In this document: positions 25,743 through 33,332 of the stretch, in pieces
Position numbering within the stretch: position 1 is the first letter of the stretch
How the letters are laid out: every line of letters begins with the position of its first letter
Source of the DNA: JAFLUQ01 sp964537995
GTDB taxonomy: Bacteria > Bacillota > Clostridia > UMGS1883
NCBI GenBank assembly: GCA_964537995.1
Contig: CAZICW010000009.1
Span: 1 to 43,972, forward strand
DNA length: 43,972 nt
Direction of reading: 5' to 3'
Notes under the pieces: generated by a model
The model's input: only the letters and a program-made list of their open reading frames with translations
The model's database searches: none
Told to the model about the DNA's origin: nothing
Position numbers and translations under genes: made by a program

Positions 25743-26657
25743 TTACTTCATCATGCCGGCAACCTCATCGGCAAAGTTCTCTTCCTTTTTCTCAAGCCCT
25801 TCGCCCTTTTCAAGGCGAATAAAGTCAACAATTTCGATTGTCGTGCCGAGAGCCTTCGCGGTTTCGGCGGCATACTGAGCAACCGTCTTATCGGGATCCT
25901 TGACAAATTCCTGCTCAACAAGGCAAAGCTCCTTATAGCGCTTTTTAAGACGGCCGGCAACCATTTTCTCGGCGATGGCTTCGGGCTTGCCCTCGTTCAT
26001 TGCCTGAGCCTTGAAAATTTCGGTTTCCTTGGCGATAACGTCCTGAGGAACGTCCTCAACCTTTGTATATTCGGGATAGGCGGCGGCAACCTGCATGGCG
26101 ATGTCCTTGCCGAAAGTCTTAAACGCGTCGCTCTGCGCGACAGCCGCGTCGCCGACATTAAACTTAACTATAACACCGATTCTGCCTTCGCCATGGATAT
26201 ATCCTACGAGAGTACCCTCGAAGCGGCCGAAACGACGGATATTCATGTTCTCGCCGATTGTGGCAATCTTCTCCTTGAGAGCCTCGTCCACGGTTTGAGC
26301 GGGATTCGCCGCGTACTTGGAAGCCAAAAGAGCTTCTACATCGGCAGGGTTTTCGGCTATAATCTGATTCGCAATATTTCTTACAAAGCCGCGGAATTCG
26401 GCGTTCTTGCCCACGAAGTCCGTTTCGCTGTTTACCTCGACAACCGCGCCGACATTGCCTTCAATCGCGACATCGACAATGCCCTCGGAGGCAATTCTGC
26501 CCGCTTTTTTGGCTGCCGTGGCAAGACCCTTTTCCCGAAGGAAATCCACCGCTTTATCCATATCTCCGTCGCAGGCCGTGAGGGCTTTTTTGCAGTCCAT
26601 CATGCCGCAACCGGTTTTTTCTCTCAATTCCTTAACATCCTGAGCCGTAAAGTTCAT
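25743..26657 (-). CDS. tsf: translation elongation factor Ts
   Basis: EF-Ts is the nucleotide exchange factor for EF-Tu. The 304-residue protein has the N-terminal UBA-like domain (VKELREKTGCGMMDCKKAL) with the TDFVGKNAEF core motif near residue 80, followed by the two core subdomains. Length is typical. It follows rpsB by 24 bases with an AGGAGG-type SD, the universal rpsB-tsf arrangement. Confidence 0.97.
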   Translation of the reverse strand: MNFTAQDVKELREKTGCGMMDCKKALTACDGDMDKAVDFLREKGLATAAKKAGRIASEGIVDVAIEGNVGAVVEVNSETDFVGKNAEFRGFVRNIANQIIAENPADVEALLASKYAANPAQTVDEALKEKIATIGENMNIRRFGRFEGTLVGYIHGEGRIGVIVKFNVGDAAVAQSDAFKTFGKDIAMQVAAAYPEYTKVEDVPQDVIAKETEIFKAQAMNEGKPEAIAEKMVAGRLKKRYKELCLVEQEFVKDPDKTVAQYAAETAKALGTTIEIVDFIRLEKGEGLEKKEENFADEVAGMMK

Positions 26658-26681
26658 TTGCTTTTCCTCCTGTACGTCAAA

Positions 26682-27413
26682 TTAAAGAGTTATATCTATT
26701 TCTTCTTCGCCTTCCGCCGCGGCGCCTGTTTGACCCTCTCTGCCCTCCATAACGGCATTGGCAATTGTCGATGTCACAAGCTTTACGGCACGAATAGCGT
26801 CGTCGTTGCCGGGAATTACATAATCAACATCCTCGGGATCGCAGTTTGTATCAACGATAGCTACAATCGGAATGTGAAGCTTCTTCGCCTCGGAAACGGC
26901 AATTCTCTCCTTGCGGGGGTCAACGATAAAGATGGCCGCGGGAGGCTTTTTCATATTCTTTATGCCGCCGAGATACTTTTCAAGCTTATCCATTTCTCCG
27001 CGCAGACCGATAACCTCTTTCTTGGGAAGAAGGTCAAAGGTGCCGTCCTCCTCCATTTTGTGGAGCTGGGAAAGGCGCTTGATTCTCTGCTCGATTGTTT
27101 TGAAGTTTGTGAGCATTCCTCCGAGCCAGCGGGCGTCAACATAGTGCATTCCGACGCGCTGAGCTTCCTCGCGGATTGTTTCCTGCGCCTGCTTCTTTGT
27201 TCCTACGAAAAGAATTTCGCCGCCGTCCGCGGCAACCTGACGGACAAAGGCATACGCTTCTTCAACCTTTTTGACCGTTTTCTGAAGGTCAATGATATAG
27301 ATACCGTTGCGCTCGGTGAAGATGTACTCCGCCATTTTCGGGTTCCATCTTCTTGTCTGGTGACCGAAGTGAACACCGGCCTCCAGAAGCTGCTTCATAG
27401 AAATTACCGACAT
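26682..27413 (-). CDS. rpsB: 30S ribosomal protein S2
   Basis: S2 is a late-assembling small-subunit protein bound with S1 and S21 at the mRNA exit region. The 243-residue protein shows the family's MKQLLEAGVHFGHQTRRWNP start, TKKQAQETIREEA, and the RWLGGMLTNFKTI motif. A GGAGG SD precedes the ATG. The C-terminus ends in an acidic tail (EGEEEIDITL). It heads the rpsB-tsf operon with a dedicated promoter and a leader of about 155 bases. Confidence 0.97.
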   Translation of the reverse strand: MSVISMKQLLEAGVHFGHQTRRWNPKMAEYIFTERNGIYIIDLQKTVKKVEEAYAFVRQVAADGGEILFVGTKKQAQETIREEAQRVGMHYVDARWLGGMLTNFKTIEQRIKRLSQLHKMEEDGTFDLLPKKEVIGLRGEMDKLEKYLGGIKNMKKPPAAIFIVDPRKERIAVSEAKKLHIPIVAIVDTNCDPEDVDYVIPGNDDAIRAVKLVTSTIANAVMEGREGQTGAAAEGEEEIDITL

Positions 27414-27567
27414 GTAAAAACACCTCCGATTATTTCAGTTTTCCGCCCGCCGCCCATGTCAATGCGGCTGCGGTCCTCCACCACCGTCCACGCTTGGCCT
27501 ACGCCGTTTTCGGCGCACCGGGCCGTCGCTCAGATGATGTGTGTAGTTATGAAGAAATTCTCCATGC
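27414..27567 (-). promoter_or_regulatory. GC-rich structured leader of rpsB
   Basis: The leader between the promoter and the rpsB ATG is unusually GC-rich. It can form three hairpins on the minus strand: GGCC..CGCCG-AAAA-CGGCG..GGCC, then CGGU/ACCG, then GCCGC/GCGGC. Ribosomal protein leaders often bind the encoded protein for autoregulation. That is a plausible role here, but I do not recognise a named S2 leader. Confidence 0.45.
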
Positions 27568-27573
27568 CGAAGT

Positions 27574-27602
27574 ATTATATCACAGCTTAGCGATATTTGC
27601 AA
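27574..27602 (-). promoter_or_regulatory. sigma-A promoter of rpsB-tsf
   Basis: On the minus strand TTGCAA (27602-27597), a 17-base spacer and TATAAT (27579-27574). Confidence 0.75.
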
Positions 27603-27640
27603 GTATTTTTTTGAATTTTCTCAAATTTTTTGCAAAAGAC

Positions 27641-27669
27641 TTTACTTTGCGGAAAATTTATGATAAGAT
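27641..27669 (+). promoter_or_regulatory. probable promoter of the nucleotidyltransferase-comEC genes
   Basis: TTTACT (27641-27646), a 17-base spacer and TAAGAT (27664-27669). From the -10 into the first transcribed bases it closely resembles the element at 31220-31270 upstream of the deacetylase unit. Confidence 0.5.
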
Positions 27670-27710
27670 AAACAAAAAGCATAAAGGCAATATATTTAGG
27701 AGAATTATCT

Positions 27711-28934
27711 ATGGAGCGCCAAACTGAAAACTTTATAAATATACTTAACACGGCTTTCACGGGGAAGGTTCTTTCTCTGTCCGAGCCGGACTGGAAGCTG
27801 CTTTGCCAAGCGGCAAAATCGCAGTCGGTCATACCGCTGTTCACCGAGGGGCTTTCGGCGTATCCCGAATTTGGCGGCGCGCCCGAAAGCATGAAGAGGC
27901 AGCTCCTCAATGCGTCGTTCGGTCTTATCGCGAATCAGGCGCGGCGAACCGAGGAATTTCTTTCGTGCTATCGCGCCATGCTTGACGCGGGGCTTCGTCC
28001 GCTGGTTGTGAAGGGCGTCGTCTGCCGCAGCACCTACGGCAGTCTCGCCGACCACCGTCCGTCCGGCGACGAGGACATATATGTCAAAAAAGAGGATTTC
28101 CGCGCCTGCGCGAATGTTTTGACCTCGCTCGGCTTTACGTCGTCGGACTGTTCCGAAAAGGATTTCACCGATAAGCTCCTTGACCAATTGCAGGAGCTTA
28201 GCTTTACGTCTCCGTCCGGACTGACGATTGAGGTTCATATAAACCTTTTCGGAAAGGAAACCAGGCAAAGAACAATGCTGAGCGCTCTGTTCGAGAATGT
28301 CTTTGAGTCCGCCGTGCCGCTGGAAATCGACGGAGAGCGGACGGTTTACACGATGAGTCCGACAATGAATTATATTTTCCTGTTTCTTCACCTTTACAAG
28401 CATTTTACCACCGCCGGCGTCGGCATAAGGCAGATCGCGGACGTTGCCATGTTTTACAAGGTGTATAAAGACGCGATAGACCTCGCGGAAGCGGAAAGTA
28501 TAATCGCCGAGACCGGCGCGGACAAGCTTTATGCCGACGTTTTGGCAGTGGCGGAGCTGCTCGGGCTTCATGTCCCCACAGAGCTGCGAGGCTACGATAC
28601 GGAAAAGCTCATAGCCGACATGATGGAATCGGGTGTATTCGGCGGAAGCTCGGAGGCGCATTTTTACAGCCGTTATGTCACACTCATGGCGGTTGGCGAC
28701 AACGATTCGGGCAAGTCGGTTTTACTCAAAAGCCTTTTCCCTCCGCTGTCTCTTTTGGTAAACGGCTATCCCGAGCTGTCCGAAAAGCCGTGGCTGCTGC
28801 CGTATGTATGGTTCAAACGCTTTTTTAAGGTTCTTTTCGGCAAACGCAACGTAAAGGAAAGCGGAGAGGGCTATGAAATCGGGAAACGCCGCGTCGAGCT
28901 TATGCGCGAATACGGTATAATAAAAAAACGTTAA
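27711..28934 (+). CDS. nucleotidyltransferase-family protein (NTP_transf_5-like)
   Basis: A 407-residue soluble protein. The core element is LRPLVVKGVVCRSTYG followed by HRPSGDEDIYVKKEDF, matching the KG...Y...R...D-x-D pattern of the uncharacterised nucleotidyltransferase family PF14907 as I remember it; the paired acidic residues near 118-121 would bind metal. The C-terminal half is helical and ends in a basic segment (WFKRFFKVLFGKRN). Substrate and role are unknown; relatives often lie near cell-surface polysaccharide genes. GGAG precedes the ATG. comEC follows 42 bases downstream on the same strand. Confidence 0.75.
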   Translation: MERQTENFINILNTAFTGKVLSLSEPDWKLLCQAAKSQSVIPLFTEGLSAYPEFGGAPESMKRQLLNASFGLIANQARRTEEFLSCYRAMLDAGLRPLVVKGVVCRSTYGSLADHRPSGDEDIYVKKEDFRACANVLTSLGFTSSDCSEKDFTDKLLDQLQELSFTSPSGLTIEVHINLFGKETRQRTMLSALFENVFESAVPLEIDGERTVYTMSPTMNYIFLFLHLYKHFTTAGVGIRQIADVAMFYKVYKDAIDLAEAESIIAETGADKLYADVLAVAELLGLHVPTELRGYDTEKLIADMMESGVFGGSSEAHFYSRYVTLMAVGDNDSGKSVLLKSLFPPLSLLVNGYPELSEKPWLLPYVWFKRFFKVLFGKRNVKESGEGYEIGKRRVELMREYGIIKKR

Positions 28935-28976
28935 AAATTATTTTTCATTTCCCGCAGCAACGGAGGTGTCCGCGTC

Positions 28977-31178
28977 ATGAGAATAAGCTTAAAGCGTCCC
29001 GCGGCGCTTGCCGCGCTGTTTACATTATCCGGCGCGGTTCTCTGCGCGCTGGGGCTCAGTCCGCTGCTCATCGCGGGCGCCGCCGCTTTCGCGGCATTGA
29101 TTTTGGGAATAATTTTTCACGGCGGCGCGCTCGCACTCACGGTCGCCGTTGTTTTTGCGTCCGCAGCGGCGTTCGGCTTTTCCGCCGCTGACAGCCGCGC
29201 GACAAGTCTCGCGGAAAAATACAACGGCGAGGAGCTACTTCTCACCGGCAAAATCTGCCGCACGCCCGTACACTACTCAAGCCGCACGGAATATACTCTG
29301 AAAACCGATTTGGGTTTTGTGGAGCTGACCTGCTACGGAGGGCAGCTCGGAACGGCGGCGGAGGCGGGCGACAAAATAAGCGCCTATGTCAGGCTGTCCG
29401 CGCCGTCTCTTCCCGACAACGACGGAGGCTTCAACGAACGTCTTTACGCCTACAGCCGCAAAATTTACCTTACCGCCGTCGCTCAAGGCGACATTGCCGT
29501 CAAAAGGGAAGCCTCGCTATCTCCTTGGCGCTTGGCGGGAAAAATACAAAACGCCGCCGTTTTCGGCGGCAGCCTGTATATGACGGGCGACGCTCTCGGA
29601 CTTTACGGAGCAATGGTGTTCGGCGACAGGCAATATATAACAACCGAGCTGCAAAGCTGCCTGCGCGAAGCCGGACTCAGCCATATCGCCGCCGTTTCGG
29701 GTATGCATCTTTCCATTGTTATATCGGCGCTGATGTTCCTGCTTTTGCCGCTGTTCGGGCGCGGACGTTTCAGCGGCTTTGCCGCGATCGCCGCCATACT
29801 CGCCTTCACGCTTATTACGGGCGGCGGCAACAGCACTGTACGCGCCTGCATTATGAGCATAATTTTCCTCGCGGCGCAGATGCTTTACCGCGACCCCGAC
29901 TCGCTTTCCTCGCTTTCGACGGCGGTCACGCTTATGATTCTGTTCAATCCCATGATAATTTACAGCTCCGGCTTTCAGCTTTCGGCGCTTTCGACGCTGA
30001 GCATTCTGCTTTTTGTGCCGTTGTGGAAGCCGAAGCTGAAATCCGCGCCGAAGCCGCTGCGGGTCGTGGGCGAAATTCTCATTGTGAGCCTTGCCGCGCA
30101 GCTCGGCGCGACGCCGGTTCTGATGTGCGCCTTTAACAGTCTGCCGATGTATTTTATCCTCTCCAATCTTCTGGTAATTCCCGTAATGACGGTCGCTTTG
30201 CCGCTCGGACTGCTGCTGCCGCTGATTGGCAAAATTCCGTTTTTGGGCAGGCTCTGGGGCGGAATATGCTCCGCCGTTTTCGAATACATAGCTTTGGCGG
30301 CAAGGAAAATCGCCTCGCTTCCGTATGCGGTTTTAAGCGTCGGAGGAGCGGATTTTTTGCTCATAGCCGCCTATATTTTTCTTGCGGCGGCGCTTTTGCT
30401 GTTTTGCAAGCGCTATAAACGGTCGAGCCTCGCCGCCGCGGCGGCGGCTCTGCTTCTTGCCGCAGCGGGCGGAGCGCGTACCTATGAGGCGGCAAAAATC
30501 GTCTCGGTAAGCTTTCTCAACGTCGGTCGCGGCGATTGCGCGGTATTCCGTCTGCCGAAGGGACGCACCGTCATGGTGGACGGAGGAAGCAGCGGCTACG
30601 ACGCGGAGGATTTTTTGGATTGGTGCGGAAGAGAAATCGTTGACGCGGCAATTCTAACAAGCAAGTCTCGCGAGCATATGAGCGGACTTTTATACCTGAC
30701 GGAAAACGGAAATATCGGGCGGCTGCTGCTTCCGGCGGAGCTTTGCGGCGACGCCGACTGCGCTCCTTTGCTCAAAGCCGCCGAGGATTGCGGCACGGCG
30801 GTCGAATACTACGGCGAGGGCAGCGAGCTTTACGTTTCGGGGCTGACGGTTCGCCGCACGGCATACAACGGCGGCGCAAGCCTTATCGCGCAGTACGGCG
30901 AAACCCGTATTCTGTTCTGCGCCGACCGCTACACGCCTTGGCCGGATAACTGCTCCGCGGTAAAAATTCCCAACCACGGCTACGGAAAATACAACTACGA
31001 AAACGAAATCGGCAAAGCCGCGCCGGAAATCGCAATCGTTTCCGGCTACGCGTCGGCAAACGGCGGCTGTACGCAAACCCTCGAAAAAAGAGGAATACCG
31101 TATTATGTCACGGGGGAGCGCGGTACGGTTACTCTCACTCTCGGCGGCGGGGAAGCGTCCGTCTCGTCAACAAGATAG
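28977..31178 (+). CDS. comEC: ComEC/Rec2-family DNA uptake channel with degenerate nuclease domain
   Basis: ComEC forms the inner-membrane channel that imports single-stranded DNA. The 733-residue protein has N-terminal helices and a DUF4131/OB-type extracellular region (about 80-185), then the multi-helix competence domain with the signature HIAAVSGMHLSIV near 245 and the FQLSALSTLSILLF helix. The metallo-beta-lactamase domain starts near residue 510 (VSFLNVGRGDCAVFRLPKG). Its zinc motif, normally H-x-D/H-x-D-H, reads SKSREH at about 563-568, and the downstream Asp segment is FCADRYTPW, so metal ligands appear lost. The ATG at 28977 follows GGAGGTG. It is intact and full length, but the nuclease step may be missing. 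Confidence 0.9.
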   Translation: MRISLKRPAALAALFTLSGAVLCALGLSPLLIAGAAAFAALILGIIFHGGALALTVAVVFASAAAFGFSAADSRATSLAEKYNGEELLLTGKICRTPVHYSSRTEYTLKTDLGFVELTCYGGQLGTAAEAGDKISAYVRLSAPSLPDNDGGFNERLYAYSRKIYLTAVAQGDIAVKREASLSPWRLAGKIQNAAVFGGSLYMTGDALGLYGAMVFGDRQYITTELQSCLREAGLSHIAAVSGMHLSIVISALMFLLLPLFGRGRFSGFAAIAAILAFTLITGGGNSTVRACIMSIIFLAAQMLYRDPDSLSSLSTAVTLMILFNPMIIYSSGFQLSALSTLSILLFVPLWKPKLKSAPKPLRVVGEILIVSLAAQLGATPVLMCAFNSLPMYFILSNLLVIPVMTVALPLGLLLPLIGKIPFLGRLWGGICSAVFEYIALAARKIASLPYAVLSVGGADFLLIAAYIFLAAALLLFCKRYKRSSLAAAAAALLLAAAGGARTYEAAKIVSVSFLNVGRGDCAVFRLPKGRTVMVDGGSSGYDAEDFLDWCGREIVDAAILTSKSREHMSGLLYLTENGNIGRLLLPAELCGDADCAPLLKAAEDCGTAVEYYGEGSELYVSGLTVRRTAYNGGASLIAQYGETRILFCADRYTPWPDNCSAVKIPNHGYGKYNYENEIGKAAPEIAIVSGYASANGGCTQTLEKRGIPYYVTGERGTVTLTLGGGEASVSSTR

Positions 31179-31219
31179 AGCAAAATTTTAAAAATCGCGT
31201 AAATTTGCCTTGCTTCCTC

Positions 31220-31248
31220 TTGAAAAGCTCCGCATTTTATGGTAAGGT
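31220..31248 (+). promoter_or_regulatory. promoter of the small ORF-deacetylase unit
   Basis: TTGAAA (31220-31225), a 17-base spacer and TAAGGT (31243-31248). Downstream it shares ACARAAGCATAAA-GCAA with the promoter region at 27664. Confidence 0.6.
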
Positions 31249-31283
31249 ATAAACAGAAGCATAAACGCAAAGGAGGGAAAACC

Positions 31284-31364
31284 ATGGGAATTTTTGAAAT
31301 TAAGGCGGCCGCGCCTTCCCGTCCGTCGCGCCTTCCGGACGCCGGCCCCAAGCGTCAGTCATGA
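31284..31364 (+). CDS. 26-residue leader ORF coupled to the deacetylase
   Basis: An ATG with a strong SD (AAAGGAGGG, 6 bases upstream) opens a 26-codon frame starting MGIFEIKAAAPSRPSRL and rich in Pro, Arg and Ser. Its TGA stop overlaps the deacetylase ATG (ATGA at 31361). The deacetylase has no SD of its own. The ORF therefore most likely serves to deliver ribosomes to the next gene by termination-reinitiation. I recognise no family. Whether the peptide itself has a function is unknown. Confidence 0.6.
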   Translation: MGIFEIKAAAPSRPSRLPDAGPKRQS

Positions 31365-32170
31365 AAACGTTGAAGAAAAGGGCGGCGTACCTGATTCCCG
31401 CCGTTGCGCTGTTCGCTCTTGCGGCGGTTATACTTGGGCTGAACCTGTATTATTCAAGCTCGGACGCCGTTATATATATGTACCACAGCGTCCGCGAAGA
31501 GCCTGTCAATCCCGATGACGCCGATCTCAGCGTCCGCCCCGCCGAATTTGAAAAGCATCTTCAATATTTTACCGAAAAGGGGCTGCGGACGCTGTTTGCC
31601 TCCGAGCTGAAAAATCTTCGTCCCGATGACCGCGCGAGATATGTTGTGATAACTCTCGACGACGGATACGAGGACAACTATACCGAGGTTTTTCCTCTGC
31701 TGAAGAAGTACGGCTGCAAAGCGACAATATTCATGATAACGGGTCTTATCGGCAAGGATGGCTATCTGACCGCCGATCAGCTCAGGGAAATGACCGAAAG
31801 CGGGCTTGTCAGCATACAGTCGCATACGGTTTCTCACGAGCCTCTCGCTCTCGGCGACAAGGTGTATGAAGAGGTTGACGCCGAACTGGGGCGCAGCAAG
31901 GCGGTTCTGGAAGCAATAACGGGGAAGGCGGCGGACTGCGTTTCCATGCCGAACGGCAGCTTCGACCCCGTTGTGCTGGAGCTTGCGCAAAGCTACTACG
32001 ACGTAATTTTTACCGACACCGACCTCAAGGCCTTTTCGCCCGATGATATTTCGGATATTCACCGCGTCGGCATCTACCGCCATCATTCACTTTTCGACAT
32101 TAAAGCAATCACGAATATGCGCGGGCTTTACATTGTAAAGCGTTCGCTGCAAAAGCTTATCGGGAAATAA
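31361..32170 (+). CDS. membrane-anchored polysaccharide deacetylase
   Basis: A 269-residue NodB-fold (carbohydrate esterase 4) enzyme. An N-terminal signal anchor (YLIPAVALFALAAVILGLNL) is followed by the catalytic domain: motif 1 is VITLDDGYEDN with the paired Asp near 100, and motif 2 is SIQSHTVSHEPL with the H-x4-H type zinc ligands near 157. It would remove N-acetyl groups from peptidoglycan or surface glycans outside the membrane. No SD precedes the ATG; translation depends on the overlapping 26-codon ORF. A terminator follows directly. Confidence 0.9.
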   Translation: MKTLKKRAAYLIPAVALFALAAVILGLNLYYSSSDAVIYMYHSVREEPVNPDDADLSVRPAEFEKHLQYFTEKGLRTLFASELKNLRPDDRARYVVITLDDGYEDNYTEVFPLLKKYGCKATIFMITGLIGKDGYLTADQLREMTESGLVSIQSHTVSHEPLALGDKVYEEVDAELGRSKAVLEAITGKAADCVSMPNGSFDPVVLELAQSYYDVIFTDTDLKAFSPDDISDIHRVGIYRHHSLFDIKAITNMRGLYIVKRSLQKLIGK

Positions 32171-32202
32171 AAAGACACGCGGTTCTTTGCGTGTCTTTTT
32201 TT
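32169..32202 (+). terminator. terminator of the deacetylase gene
   Basis: A stem of about 10 bp (AAAGACACGC with GCGTGTCTTT), 8-base loop and T-run, starting at the stop codon. Confidence 0.9.
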
Positions 32203-32290
32203 CGGGAATTGACGGCTCTTTTTTCCGTAAGTACCTTTTTTGCGGTTTTCCTTGCCGTATGCCCGCAGCCGTGCAATATTGCTCCTCCCC

Positions 32291-33058
32291 TTACGCCAGC
32301 ATCTCAAGTCTCAGCTTATCGGCAATCATAGCGATAAATTCGGAATTTGTGGGCTTGCCCTTATTGTTGCTGACGGTATAGCCGAAAAGCTTATACAGCG
32401 CTTCCTCGTTTCCGCGCACGCAGGCAACCTCAATCGCATGGCGAATCGCCCGCTCTACGCGGCTTGGAGAGGTGTTGTGCTTTTCGGCGACCTTGGGATA
32501 AAGCTGCTTTGTTACGGCGTTTATCAGCTCACTGTCCTTGATGCTCATAATAATTGCGTCGCGCAGATACTGATAGCCCTTTATGTTCGCGGGAACGCCG
32601 ACGGAATGAATCGTGTTCGTGACGGTGATTTCGATTGCGCGGTCGCCCGGACGGTCGCCGATTTCTCCGCCGTGGCGCAGCGACGGCTTCACGCAAAGCA
32701 ATTTTATTCTCTCGTAAAGAGTGGCATAGCTGCACGGCTTAACCATAAAATAGTCCGCGCCAAGCTCCATGCAGTGATTTATAAGCGTACGGTTTGACGC
32801 CGCCGTCACAATTATGACAACGGGTCTGCGGCTCATGTCGTTCAGACGGCGCAGCAGCTCGATTCCGTCAAGCCTCGGCAGCATAACGTCCGTTATGAGA
32901 AGGTCGGGGCGGAGCTTGCGCACCTTTTCCAGCGCGTCCTCGCCGTCCGTAGCCGTACCCGCAACCAAAATGTCGCTTTTCCCCGAAAGAAATCCGCCGA
33001 TTTCCTCTATCGTATCCCGTTCGTCGCCGGCAATTACCGTCTTAATTGTCTTTTCCAT
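32291..33058 (-). CDS. spo0A: sporulation master regulator Spo0A
   Basis: Spo0A is the phosphorelay response regulator that commits cells to sporulation. The 255-residue protein has a receiver domain with acidic pocket residues (AGDERD) and phospho-acceptor Asp57 (LLITDVMLPRLDG), Thr near 86 (VTAAS) and Lys near 108 (VKPC). The C-terminal Spo0A DNA-binding domain contains IHSVGVPANIKGYQYLRDAI, the recognition region SPSRVERAIRHAIE and KGKPTNSEFIAMIADKLRLE. The ATG at 33058 follows GGAGG; the 7-residue upstream extension is less likely. spoIVB, often upstream in Clostridia, is absent; the neighbour is an SLH gene. Confidence 0.97.
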   Translation of the reverse strand: MEKTIKTVIAGDERDTIEEIGGFLSGKSDILVAGTATDGEDALEKVRKLRPDLLITDVMLPRLDGIELLRRLNDMSRRPVVIIVTAASNRTLINHCMELGADYFMVKPCSYATLYERIKLLCVKPSLRHGGEIGDRPGDRAIEITVTNTIHSVGVPANIKGYQYLRDAIIMSIKDSELINAVTKQLYPKVAEKHNTSPSRVERAIRHAIEVACVRGNEEALYKLFGYTVSNNKGKPTNSEFIAMIADKLRLEMLA

Positions 33059-33095
33059 AGCATATTCCTCCGCTTTCATTTTATTTTATGATATA

Positions 33096-33124
33096 ATTTT
33101 ACCATATTTTGGAATAAAATGCAA
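33096..33124 (-). promoter_or_regulatory. sigma-A promoter of spo0A
   Basis: On the minus strand TTGCAT (33124-33119), a 17-base spacer and TAAAAT (33101-33096). No convincing sigma-H promoter was seen. Confidence 0.65.
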
Positions 33125-33173
33125 GCATAAATTTACAAATTTTGTATTTTTATTTCGCCGCTATGTTGTATGT

Positions 33174-33180
33174 TTCGACA
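33174..33180 (-). promoter_or_regulatory. 0A box upstream of spo0A
   Basis: TGTCGAA on the minus strand, an exact match to the core Spo0A binding heptamer, lies 50 bases upstream of the spo0A -35 box. It suggests autoregulation. One heptamer match can occur by chance. Confidence 0.45.
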
Positions 33181-33213
33181 GACGGAGCTACAATATGTCG
33201 TTTTATGCGGGAC

Positions 33214-33238
33214 AAAAAAGCTGCTCCGGAGCCGCTTT
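33214..33238 (-). terminator. second hairpin downstream of SLH protein 2
   Basis: On the minus strand AAAAGC and GCTTTT flank a perfect GCTCCGGAGC palindrome, followed by TTTTTT. It lies about 45 bases beyond the first SLH2 terminator and looks like a back-up terminator protecting spo0A from read-through. Confidence 0.6.
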
Positions 33239-33280
33239 TAGCCAAGGCTCCTTCCGCTTGCCTGACGGGATTCACGCTTT

Positions 33281-33309
33281 ACAAAAAGGGCTGCCTTACG
33301 GCAGCCCTT
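33281..33309 (-). terminator. terminator of SLH protein 2
   Basis: On the minus strand a 10-bp stem (AAGGGCTGCC with GGCAGCCCTT), loop GTAA, then TTTTTG, 24 bases after the stop codon. Confidence 0.88.
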
Positions 33310-33332
33310 ATGTTTTTTAGCGTTTCAGAGGA

